Assembly (NCBI GenBank): GCA_015060485.1
Contig: SUYI01000036.1
Span: forward strand, 1-37,078
Source: Prevotella sp.
Lineage (GTDB): Bacteria; Bacteroidota; Bacteroidia; Bacteroidales; Bacteroidaceae
Reading direction: 5' to 3'
Length of the DNA stretch: 37,078 bases
The translations under genes were made by a program, and so were the position numbers. Below the pieces are notes generated by a model. That model did no database searches, was not told the DNA's origin, and worked only from the letters and a program-made list of their open reading frames with translations. Positions 15,097-22,708 of this stretch are shown here, in pieces; the first letter of the stretch is position 1; each line of letters begins with the position of its first letter.

Positions 15097-17109
15097 ATGA
15101 ACGACAACAAAGTTATGAACATGGCAGCGGATAATATCCGTATCCTTGCTGCTTCAATGGTTGAGAAAGCTAAGTCTGGTCACCCAGGCGGTGCTATGGG
15201 TGGTGCTGATTTCATCAACACGCTGTACAGTGAGTTCCTGGTATACGATCCCGAGAATCCCGCATGGGAGGGTCGCGACCGTTTCTTCCTCGATCCTGGT
15301 CACATGGCTCCGATGCTCTACAGCCAGCTCTGCCTCATCGGCAAGTATACCCTCGAGGATCTGAAGAACCTGCGGCAGTGGGGCTCAGTGACTCCCGGTC
15401 ACCCCGAGCGCGAAATTGAGCGCGGCATCGAGAACACCTCCGGTCCTCTTGGCCAGGGTCACTGCTTCGCCGTTGGTGCAGCTATCGCCGCTAAGTTCCT
15501 GAAGGCTCGTCTGGGCGACGTAATGGGCCAGACCATCTATGCATACATCTCTGACGGTGGTGTGCAGGAGGAGATCTCTCAGGGTGCTGGCCGTATCGCT
15601 GGTAACCTGGGCCTCGACAACCTGATCATGTTCTACGACGCCAACGATATTCAGCTCTCTACCAAGACTGAGGTGGTGACCTGTGAGGATACTGCCAAAA
15701 AGTACGAGGCTTGGGGCTGGTATGTACAGAAGATCGACGGTAACGACGTTGACCAGATCCGTGAGGCCATCAAGAATGCCCAGAAGGAGACATCACGTCC
15801 TTCACTTATTATCGGTCATTGTGTCATGGGTAAGGGAGCACGCAAGGCCGACAACAGCTCTTACGAGTCGAACTGCGCTACCCACGGTGCGCCTCTCGGT
15901 GGCGATGCTTACATCAACACCATGAAGAACCTGGGTGCCGATCCTGAGAACCCGTTCCAGATCTTCCCAGAGGTTCAAGAGATGTATGCTAAGCGTGCTG
16001 AGGAACTGAAGAAGATCTGTGCTGAGCGCTATGCCCAGAAGGCTGAGTGGGCCAAGGCTAATCCTGAGAAGGCTGCCCAGCTCGAGGAGTGGTTCAGCGG
16101 CAAGGCTCCGAAGATCGACTGGAGCAAGGTTGAGCAGAAGGCTGGATCGGCTACCCGTAGTGCCTCTGCAGCCGTTCTCGGTCAGCTGGCTGAGCAGGTG
16201 CCCAACATGATCTGTGCTTCTGCCGACCTCTCTAACTCGGATAATACCAACGGTTTCCTGAAGAAGACTCACGACCTCGTTCGTGGCGACTTCAGCGGTG
16301 CCTTCTTCGAGGCTGGTGTGGCTGAGCTCACGATGGCTTGCTGCTGTATCGGTATGGCTCTGCACGGTGGTGTGATTCCCGCTTGCGGTACCTTCTTCGT
16401 ATTCTCTGACTACATGAAGCCCGCCGTACGTATGGCTGCCCTGATGGAGCTCCCCGTGAAGTTCATCTGGACGCACGACGCCTTCCGCGTTGGTGAGGAC
16501 GGTCCTACCCATGAGCCCGTTGAGCAGGAGGCACAGATCCGCTTGATGGAGAAACTGAAGAACCATCACGGCAAGAACTCCGTATTGGTAGTTCGTCCTG
16601 CCGATGCCGAGGAGACCACCGTTTGCTGGCGCATGGCTATGGAGAACATTGATACGCCTACAGCACTTATCTTCTCTCGTCAGAACATCGAGATGCTGCC
16701 CGAGGGCAACGACTACACACAGGCTACCAAGGGTGCCTACGTGGTTGCCGGCTCAGACGAGGACTACGACGTCATCCTGCTGGCTTCTGGTTCTGAGGTT
16801 TCTACGCTCGAAGCTGGCGCCAAACTGCTTGCTGCCGACGGCATCAAGACGCGCGTGGTCAGCGTTCCTTCTGAGGGATTGTTCCGTGCTCAGAGCAAGG
16901 AGTATCAGCAGAGCGTGCTGCCCGCCGGAAAGAAGAAGTTCGGTCTGACCGCTGGTCTGCCCGTGAACCTCGAAGGTCTGGTAGGTGCCGACGGCTGCGT
17001 ATGGGGTCTCGAGAGCTTCGGTTTCTCTGCTCCTTACAAGGTGCTCGACGAGAAGCTCGGCTTCACCGGTGAGAACGTTTACAAGCAAGTCAAGGCCTTG
17101 CTTGCGTAA
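15097..17109 (+). CDS. tkt: Transketolase
   Basis: 670 residues, full length. It exchanges two-carbon units between sugar phosphates in the pentose phosphate pathway using thiamine pyrophosphate. Landmarks are MVEKAKSGHPGGAMGGADF near the start, GPLGQGHCFAVGAA, the cofactor-binding ISDGGVQEEISQGAGR (~160), FFEAGVAELTM (~405) and HDAFRVGEDGPTHEPVEQ (~465). It is followed closely by rpiB, with a 7-bp tandem repeat in the junction. The upstream gap contains TATTTTTG (15039-15046) without a good -33 element. Confidence 0.97.
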   Translation: MNDNKVMNMAADNIRILAASMVEKAKSGHPGGAMGGADFINTLYSEFLVYDPENPAWEGRDRFFLDPGHMAPMLYSQLCLIGKYTLEDLKNLRQWGSVTPGHPEREIERGIENTSGPLGQGHCFAVGAAIAAKFLKARLGDVMGQTIYAYISDGGVQEEISQGAGRIAGNLGLDNLIMFYDANDIQLSTKTEVVTCEDTAKKYEAWGWYVQKIDGNDVDQIREAIKNAQKETSRPSLIIGHCVMGKGARKADNSSYESNCATHGAPLGGDAYINTMKNLGADPENPFQIFPEVQEMYAKRAEELKKICAERYAQKAEWAKANPEKAAQLEEWFSGKAPKIDWSKVEQKAGSATRSASAAVLGQLAEQVPNMICASADLSNSDNTNGFLKKTHDLVRGDFSGAFFEAGVAELTMACCCIGMALHGGVIPACGTFFVFSDYMKPAVRMAALMELPVKFIWTHDAFRVGEDGPTHEPVEQEAQIRLMEKLKNHHGKNSVLVVRPADAEETTVCWRMAMENIDTPTALIFSRQNIEMLPEGNDYTQATKGAYVVAGSDEDYDVILLASGSEVSTLEAGAKLLAADGIKTRVVSVPSEGLFRAQSKEYQQSVLPAGKKKFGLTAGLPVNLEGLVGADGCVWGLESFGFSAPYKVLDEKLGFTGENVYKQVKALLA

Positions 17110-17139
17110 TTGACAATTGACAATTGATAATTGACAATT
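17108..17139. repeat. AATTGAC tandem repeat between tkt and rpiB
   Basis: About four copies of AATTGAC or AATTGATA run from the tkt stop codon directly up to the rpiB ATG at 17140, filling the whole junction. No Shine-Dalgarno sequence remains. It is one of several unrelated short tandem repeats in the window. Confidence 0.85.
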
Positions 17140-17583
17140 ATGGAAGTCAAGACAGTAGGCATTGCCAGCGACCACGCTGGCTTTGCCTTAAAACAATTCG
17201 TAAAGAAGTACCTCGAGGAGAAGGGCTACGCGTATAAGGACTATGGTACCTATACCGAGGACTCTTGCGACTACTCCGACTTCGGCCATGCGCTGGCTGA
17301 GGGTATCGAGAAGGGCGAGGTGTTCCCAGGCATCGCTATCTGTGGCAGCGGAGAGGGCATCAACATGACGCTCAACAAGCACCAGTCGATCCGTGCAGGT
17401 CTCTGCTGGATTCCAGAGATTGCCCACCTGATTCGTCAGCACAACAATGCGAACGTGCTGGTGATGCCAGGCCGCTTCATCTCTGAGGATACAGCCCGTG
17501 CCATCATGGATGAGTACTTCACCACCGAGTTCGAAGGCGGCCGCCACCAGAAGAGGATTGATAAAATCCCGGTTCAGAAGTAA
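17140..17583 (+). CDS. rpiB: Ribose-5-phosphate isomerase B
   Basis: 147 residues from ATG 17140 (MEVKTVGIASDHAGFALKQF). The SDHAG motif, CGSGEGINM with the catalytic Cys, and NANVLVMPGRFIS are diagnostic for RpiB/LacAB isomerases. It interconverts ribose-5-phosphate and ribulose-5-phosphate in the cytoplasm. It lies 30 bases after tkt, probably co-transcribed, so two pentose phosphate steps are made together. An upstream in-frame TTG at 17131 falls inside the tandem repeat and is not needed. A strong hairpin follows at 17605-17638. Confidence 0.95.
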   Translation: MEVKTVGIASDHAGFALKQFVKKYLEEKGYAYKDYGTYTEDSCDYSDFGHALAEGIEKGEVFPGIAICGSGEGINMTLNKHQSIRAGLCWIPEIAHLIRQHNNANVLVMPGRFISEDTARAIMDEYFTTEFEGGRHQKRIDKIPVQK

Positions 17584-17604
17584 AGGTTCACTCATAGATA
17601 CACA

Positions 17605-17638
17605 AAGAGAGGATGTATAACGAAATACATCCTCTCTT
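17605..17638. terminator. Convergent hairpin terminator between rpiB and rplT
   Basis: A 14-bp perfect stem (17605-17618 with 17625-17638) closes a 6-base loop. It sits between two convergent genes and could end both transcripts. The T run is short on either strand. Confidence 0.7.
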
Positions 17639-17660
17639 ATGTTTGGTAATCTACTGATTC

Positions 17661-18005
17661 TTACTTTACCTTGGCTACGATAGCCTTGAAAGCCTCAGGG
17701 TTGTTGAGGGCGAGGTCGGCGAGCACCTTGCGGTTAATCTCGATACCAGCCTTAGCCAGTTTACCCATGAGTACGGAATAGCTCATACCCTCCTGACGAG
17801 CGGCAGCGTTGATACGCTGAATCCACAAGGCACGGAAATTGCGCTTCTTGTTCTTACGGTCGCGATAAGCATAGGTAAGACCCTTCTCCCAAGTGTTCTT
17901 GGCTACTGTCCAAACATTCTTGCGGGCACCAAAGTAACCGCGAGTGAGTTTCAGAATTCTTTTACGTTTTGCACGTGATGCAACGTGATTAACTGATCTT
18001 GGCAT
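17661..18005 (-). CDS. rplT: Ribosomal protein bL20
   Basis: 114 residues. The N-terminus [19 protein letters not shown] and the patch [10 protein letters not shown] are characteristic of bL20, a 23S rRNA-binding assembly protein. It is the last gene of the conserved infC-rpmI-rplT order, 37 bases after rpmI. Confidence 0.98.
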   Translation of the reverse strand: MPRSVNHVASRAKRKRILKLTRGYFGARKNVWTVAKNTWEKGLTYAYRDRKNKKRNFRALWIQRINAAARQEGMSYSVLMGKLAKAGIEINRKVLADLALNNPEAFKAIVAKVK

Positions 18006-18042
18006 AGTTTTCTAATACTTTAAATGTTTGACAATAGGTGAA

Positions 18043-18240
18043 TTAACGGAGACACAACAAGTCACGAACCTGCTTCATGTTCGTAACGTCTACGAGTGTT
18101 GAACCCTGCAGATTACGCTTCTGCTTCTTAGTCTTCTTTGTCAGAATGTGACTGTGATAGGCATGGTGTCTCTTGACCTTACCTGTACCGGTGAACGCGA
18201 ATCTTTTCTTCGCTCCGGAATTTGTCTTTACTTTTGGCAT
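18043..18240 (-). CDS. rpmI: Ribosomal protein bL35
   Basis: 65 residues, very basic, with the typical [20 protein letters not shown] start and [18 protein letters not shown]. It is a small protein of the large ribosomal subunit. It lies between infC and rplT in the conserved operon. Confidence 0.98.
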   Translation of the reverse strand: MPKVKTNSGAKKRFAFTGTGKVKRHHAYHSHILTKKTKKQKRNLQGSTLVDVTNMKQVRDLLCLR

Positions 18241-18313
18241 TGTTTTTAAATTTAAATTGTTATTAATAATCGGCGACTACGCATATACCGGGCGCGCCAC
18301 CTTCTTCTATCTT

Positions 18314-19003
18314 CTATTCTTCATTTTCTGTCAGCTTCTTGAGCGCATCGGCGCTGATTTTTGCATTGGCTAGAAGACCTCCATTCTGAGGTTTCTCCTC
18401 CGCGGCTTGCTGAGCGGCAACCTCTTTAGCTTCTGTCTCAGAAGCCTCACGGTCGCGTGCTTGCTGACTCTTCTTAGCCACACCGGCCTTTTTAGGAGCC
18501 AGATAAAGGAACATTTTCTTTCCTTCCAGCGAGGGCATTCCCTCTACCTTACCAAATTCTTCCAAGTCATTGGCGAAACGGAGCAACAGCACCTCACCTT
18601 GTTCCTTGAACAGAATGGAACGACCACGGAAGAATACATACGCGCGTACCTTATTTCCTTCTTGAAGGAATTCTTTTGCGTGTTTCAACTTAAACTGGTA
18701 GTCGTGCTCGTCAGTCTGAGGTCCGAAGCGTATTTCCTTTACCTCTACCTTCACCTGCTTGGCCTTCATTTCCTTCTGGCGCTTCTTCTGCTGATAGAGG
18801 AATTTCGAATAGTCGATGAGACGACATACAGGAGGATTGGCGTTCGGTGAGATCTCTACGAGGTCAACACCCTGATTACGGGCCATATCCAATGCTTCAC
18901 GCGTTGACATAACGGTACTATCACCGTCGCCAACGATTCGCACTTCACGTACACGTATCTGCTCATTGACACGGTACTGATTCTTCATGTTGTCGTTCTT
19001 CAT
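18314..19003 (-). CDS. infC: Translation initiation factor IF-3
   Basis: 229 residues. The N-domain has [17 protein letters not shown] and [20 protein letters not shown]; the C-domain has [20 protein letters not shown] and [10 protein letters not shown]. The C-terminal ~45 residues form an extra acidic, Ala/Glu/Lys-rich tail beyond the usual ~180-residue protein, as seen in other Bacteroidota. It controls start-codon fidelity on the 30S subunit. An ATG at 18988 is an alternative start. It leads the infC-rpmI-rplT operon; thrS is not visible upstream. Confidence 0.96.
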   Translation of the reverse strand: MKNDNMKNQYRVNEQIRVREVRIVGDGDSTVMSTREALDMARNQGVDLVEISPNANPPVCRLIDYSKFLYQQKKRQKEMKAKQVKVEVKEIRFGPQTDEHDYQFKLKHAKEFLQEGNKVRAYVFFRGRSILFKEQGEVLLLRFANDLEEFGKVEGMPSLEGKKMFLYLAPKKAGVAKKSQQARDREASETEAKEVAAQQAAEEKPQNGGLLANAKISADALKKLTENEE

Positions 19004-19028
19004 TAACCAGTTTTATCGAAATCGGCTG

Positions 19029-19059
19029 CAAAATTACTACAATTTACTGAAAGTACAAA
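19029..19059 (-). promoter_or_regulatory. Promoter of infC-rpmI-rplT
   Basis: On the minus strand, TAATTTTG (19029-19036) follows TTTG (19056-19059) with a 19-base spacer. The predicted start is near 19022, about 20 bases from the infC ATG, leaving no room for a long autoregulatory leader before infC. Confidence 0.75.
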
Positions 19060-19160
19060 ATAAATTCATGATTATTTTCACATTTCGTGTAATGATTTGA
19101 TTTAAAATATATGGGGAGGACTGTTGAAATTCATCTTTTTTAACTAAACGAATAAAAAAC

Positions 19161-19185
19161 TGCACATTTTTCTTGCGAATGTGCA
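19161..19185. promoter_or_regulatory. Palindromic candidate operator before the acyl-CoA ligase pair
   Basis: TGCACATT (19161-19168) and AATGTGCA (19178-19185) form a perfect 8-bp inverted repeat with a 9-base centre. It straddles the -33 element (19172-19175) of the downstream promoter, where a bound repressor would block transcription. The regulator is unknown. Confidence 0.5.
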
Positions 19186-19203
19186 GAAAAGATATTACCT
19201 TTG
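19172..19203 (+). promoter_or_regulatory. Promoter of the acyl-CoA ligase pair
   Basis: CTTG (19172-19175), a 20-base spacer, then TACCTTTG (19196-19203). The predicted start near 19210 excludes the upstream ATG at 19173 and supports the ATG at 19227. Confidence 0.72.
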
Positions 19204-19226
19204 CACAAAAATTTGATAATTGTGCA

Positions 19227-20885
19227 ATGAACGACATACCAAGTTTTAATTCCTTCATCGAGCAATCGATCAAGGACAATTGGCTACTCGACGCGCTGAC
19301 GGACTATAAAGGGGCTACGTTGCAGTATCACGACGTGGCCCGCAAGATAGAGAAGTTACATATCATGATGGAGGCTGCGGGCATTCAGAAGGGTGACCGT
19401 ATTGCCGTATGCGGACGCAATTCAGCCCACTGGGCGGTAGCTTTCTTAGCTACCTTGACCTATGGAGCTGTCATTGTGCCGATACTGCATGAGTTCAACG
19501 GCGAACAAATCCACAACATTGTCAATCACTCAGAAAGCCGCCTGCTGTTTGTGGGCGATTACGTGGTCAACATCATCGACGAGAAAGAAATGCCGGGTCT
19601 GGAGGGTATTTTCAACTTGCCCGATTTCTCGCTGTATGTCTCGCACAACGAAAAACTGACCGATGCCCGTGAAAGGTTGAACGAGCTGTTTGGCAGCAAG
19701 TTTCCCAATGCCTATCGTCGCAACGATGTTCATTGGTATATGGGTGAACCCGAAGAACTCTGCATGATCAACTACACCAGCGGAACGACAGGTTTTTCGA
19801 AGGGTGTCATGCTCCCCTATCGGGCATTGTGGGGTAATGTGGATTTCTGTCAGAAAAACCTGGCCAACCACATGCCGAAGTTCAGCCGCACGCTGAGCAT
19901 ACTGCCCATGGCCCACATGTATGGAATGGTTATTGAATTCCTGTTCCCATTCTGTTCGGGCTATCATCTGCATTTCCTGACACGTCTCCCCTCGCCTGCC
20001 GTCATTGCGGAGGCCTTTAAAGATGTCTGTCCTGATGTAGTGGTGGCCGTGCCATTGATTATTGAGAAAATTATCCGCAAGCGCGTGTTCCCCAAGATAC
20101 AGAGCAATGCCGTGAAGCTGCTGCTGCAGATGCCCGTCGTGCAGAAGAAAGTAAAAGAGCGCATTTGTCAGGAGGTTTATGCTGCTTTTGGTGGACGTGC
20201 CTACGAGGTGATTGTCGGCGGAGCGCCCTTGAACCAAGAAATAGAACAATTCCTAAAGAGTATTGACTTCCCCATTACCGTAGGTTACGGCACGACGGAA
20301 TGCGCCCCATTGATTTCCTATAGCGACTACCACGACTTCGAGCCCGGTTCGTGCGGAACACCCCTGCCATGCATGGAAGTGAAGATTGCATCCTCCGACC
20401 CAGCTCATATCGAAGGCGAAATCGTAACACGCGGCGTCAACGTCATGCTGGGCTACTACAAAGACGAAGAGGCCACACGAAAAGTGTTGGACGATGAGGG
20501 ATGGTACCACACCGGCGACCTGGCTACGATGTCAGCCGATGGCCACATCTTTATCCGAGGGCGTCTGAAGAACATGCTGCTTGGAGCCAACGGACAGAAT
20601 GTCTATCCGGAAGAAATCGAAGACAAATTGAACTCTATGGCGATGGTGGCCGAGAGTCTTATTGTACAGCGCGACGACAAATTGGTTGCGCTGGTTTATC
20701 CCGATATGGACGAGGCAAAATCCATGGGGTTCTCACAGGAAGACCTGGTAAACATCATGGAGGAGAACCGTCAGAACCTCAATGCTACGCTGCCTGTCTA
20801 TAGCAAGATTCAGGCTATCGAACTGCAGGAACGCGAATTCATGAAGACCCCCAAGAAGAGTATTAAACGTTATCTATATAAATAA
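19227..20885 (+). CDS. AMP-dependent acyl-CoA ligase-like protein (first of tandem pair)
   Basis: 552 residues from ATG 19227 (MNDIPSFNSFIEQSI). It belongs to the adenylate-forming superfamily: the P-loop is INYTSGTTGFSKGV (~181-194), followed by ILPMAHMYGM, VGYGTTECAP, WYHTGDLATM and the C-terminal lysine motif KTPKKSIKR. It would activate a carboxylic acid, probably a long-chain fatty acid, to an acyl-adenylate and then a CoA or carrier thioester. It lies 6 bases before a close paralog. Promoter and palindrome upstream suggest regulated expression. Substrate cannot be read from the sequence. Confidence 0.87.
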   Translation: MNDIPSFNSFIEQSIKDNWLLDALTDYKGATLQYHDVARKIEKLHIMMEAAGIQKGDRIAVCGRNSAHWAVAFLATLTYGAVIVPILHEFNGEQIHNIVNHSESRLLFVGDYVVNIIDEKEMPGLEGIFNLPDFSLYVSHNEKLTDARERLNELFGSKFPNAYRRNDVHWYMGEPEELCMINYTSGTTGFSKGVMLPYRALWGNVDFCQKNLANHMPKFSRTLSILPMAHMYGMVIEFLFPFCSGYHLHFLTRLPSPAVIAEAFKDVCPDVVVAVPLIIEKIIRKRVFPKIQSNAVKLLLQMPVVQKKVKERICQEVYAAFGGRAYEVIVGGAPLNQEIEQFLKSIDFPITVGYGTTECAPLISYSDYHDFEPGSCGTPLPCMEVKIASSDPAHIEGEIVTRGVNVMLGYYKDEEATRKVLDDEGWYHTGDLATMSADGHIFIRGRLKNMLLGANGQNVYPEEIEDKLNSMAMVAESLIVQRDDKLVALVYPDMDEAKSMGFSQEDLVNIMEENRQNLNATLPVYSKIQAIELQEREFMKTPKKSIKRYLYK

Positions 20886-20891
20886 GGTATT

Positions 20892-22553
20892 ATGGAAAAC
20901 TACCCGAGTTTTAACCAAATCATACAGGACAGCATCATCAACAACTGGGATCTTGATGCGCTGACTGACTACAAGGGAGCAACCTTGCAATTCCACGATG
21001 TGGCCCGCAAGATAGAGAAGCTACACATCCTGTTCGAGAATTGTGGTGTAGAGAAGGGTGACAAGATAGCCCTTTGCGGACGCAACTCCAGCCAATGGGC
21101 TGTAGCATTCCTGGCAACGCTCACCTATGGTGCTGTTGCCGTGCCTATCCTACACGAATTCATGGCCGAGCAGATTCACAATATCGTGAACCATTCGGAT
21201 GCCAAGCTGCTCTTTGTCGGCGATCATGTGGCCACCCAGATAGACCCCATGCAGATGCCGCACCTGGAGGGTATCATCAATAATCCGGACTATTCGCTTA
21301 TGGTGTCGCGCACGGATAAACTGACTTATGCCCGCGAACATCTGAACGAGTTGTACGGCAAGAAATTCCCCAAGTATTTCCGTAAAGAGCATGTCCATTA
21401 TTATATCGAGCAGAACGGCGACGAACTGGCACTCATCAACTACACATCGGGAACGACAGGTTTCTCGAAAGGTGTAATGATTCCATACCGTGCCTTGTGG
21501 TCGAACTATGACTTTGCAGAGCATGTGCTGGGAAAAATTATTGGTCGAGGCGACCGCATCATCTCCATTCTACCTATGGCCCACATGTACGGCATGGCCT
21601 TTGAGTTCGTCTTCGAATTCTTGCATGGTTGTCACACCTATTATCTTAATCGCATCCCCTCGCCAGCCATTATCGCACAGGCCTTTGCCGATATCAAGCC
21701 CAAGATTATCATAGCCGTACCACTGGTCATCGAGAAAATTATCCGTAAGAAAGTATTTCCCAAGATTCAGAACAATCGCATGCGATTGCTGCTCTCGATG
21801 CCGGTCATATCGAAGAAGGTACGCGAGAAAATTTGTCAGGAGGTTGTCAAGGCCTTCGGTGGTGAACTTTATGAAGTGATTATCGGCGGTGCAGCCTTCA
21901 ATCAGGAAGTAGAGGCATTCCTGAAGCGCATCGAATTCCCCTACACCGTGGGCTATGGTGCTACGGAGTGTGCCCCTATCATCTGCTATCGAGACTGGCA
22001 TACCTTTGCACAAGGATCATGCGGACAGGCAGCCCACCACATGCAGGTTAAAATCAACTCGACAAATCCCTCGAGCATTCCCGGCGAAATCCTGGCCAAG
22101 GGTCCCAACGTCATGCTGGGCTACTACAAAAACGAAGAGGCAACACTGGAGACGCTCGACAAAGAAGGATGGTATCACACCGGCGATTTGGGAACAATGG
22201 ACTACGACGGCAACGTCTACATCAACGGACGCTCGAAGAACATGCTATTAGGTCCAAGCGGACAGAACATCTATCCGGAGGAAATCGAAGACAAGCTTAA
22301 CTCGATGACGATGGTCGTTGAGAGCGTGGTTGTTCAGCGTGACAACAAGCTGGTAGGTTTGGTGTATCCCGACTACGACGAAGCCAAGAATATGCGCTTT
22401 AATGATGATGACATCCGCAATATCATGGAGCAGAACCGCAACCAGCTGAACGAGTTGTTGCCTGCCTACGAGAAAATTGCCGAAATTGAAATCCGCAAAG
22501 AGGAATTCGAGAAAACGCCGAAACGGAGCATCAAGCGATTCCTGTACACCTAA
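20892..22553 (+). CDS. AMP-dependent acyl-CoA ligase-like protein (second of tandem pair)
   Basis: 553 residues, very similar to the preceding protein along its whole length (shared DALTDYKGATLQ, VARKIEKLH, VAFLATLTYGAV). All superfamily motifs are kept: INYTSGTTGFSKGV, ILPMAHMYGM, VGYGATECAP, WYHTGDLGTM, KTPKRSIKR. The pair is a tandem duplication whose copies have diverged mainly in surface regions and in the region before the P-loop, so they may differ in substrate. They must be co-transcribed, with only 6 bases between them. Confidence 0.87.
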   Translation: MENYPSFNQIIQDSIINNWDLDALTDYKGATLQFHDVARKIEKLHILFENCGVEKGDKIALCGRNSSQWAVAFLATLTYGAVAVPILHEFMAEQIHNIVNHSDAKLLFVGDHVATQIDPMQMPHLEGIINNPDYSLMVSRTDKLTYAREHLNELYGKKFPKYFRKEHVHYYIEQNGDELALINYTSGTTGFSKGVMIPYRALWSNYDFAEHVLGKIIGRGDRIISILPMAHMYGMAFEFVFEFLHGCHTYYLNRIPSPAIIAQAFADIKPKIIIAVPLVIEKIIRKKVFPKIQNNRMRLLLSMPVISKKVREKICQEVVKAFGGELYEVIIGGAAFNQEVEAFLKRIEFPYTVGYGATECAPIICYRDWHTFAQGSCGQAAHHMQVKINSTNPSSIPGEILAKGPNVMLGYYKNEEATLETLDKEGWYHTGDLGTMDYDGNVYINGRSKNMLLGPSGQNIYPEEIEDKLNSMTMVVESVVVQRDNKLVGLVYPDYDEAKNMRFNDDDIRNIMEQNRNQLNELLPAYEKIAEIEIRKEEFEKTPKRSIKRFLYT

Positions 22554-22610
22554 AAACAGATACGAAATGATGGGCTGGCTGCAAGGCGAGTCCATTTTTT
22601 TTGCATTTTC

Positions 22611-22642
22611 TTTGGTAGTTCCGCCATTTTGTGTTATCTTTG
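22611..22642 (+). promoter_or_regulatory. Promoter of thrA
   Basis: TTTG (22611-22614), a 20-base spacer, then TATCTTTG (22635-22642): a perfect consensus. The predicted start is near 22649, giving a leader of about 60 bases. Confidence 0.8.
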
Positions 22643-22648
22643 CAGCGC

Positions 22649-22708
22649 CAATGGAGTAAGCCCCACTCGTTCAGGGGTACCGTTCGGTAAGATAAATTGC
22701 ATAGAAAT
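22649..22708 (+). promoter_or_regulatory. Structured thrA leader
   Basis: The leader contains CCCC-N9-GGGG and then TACC-GTTC-GGTA, two adjacent small hairpins within 60 bases. No threonine-rich leader peptide and no T run are seen, so classic attenuation is not supported. A translational control element remains possible. Confidence 0.35.
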
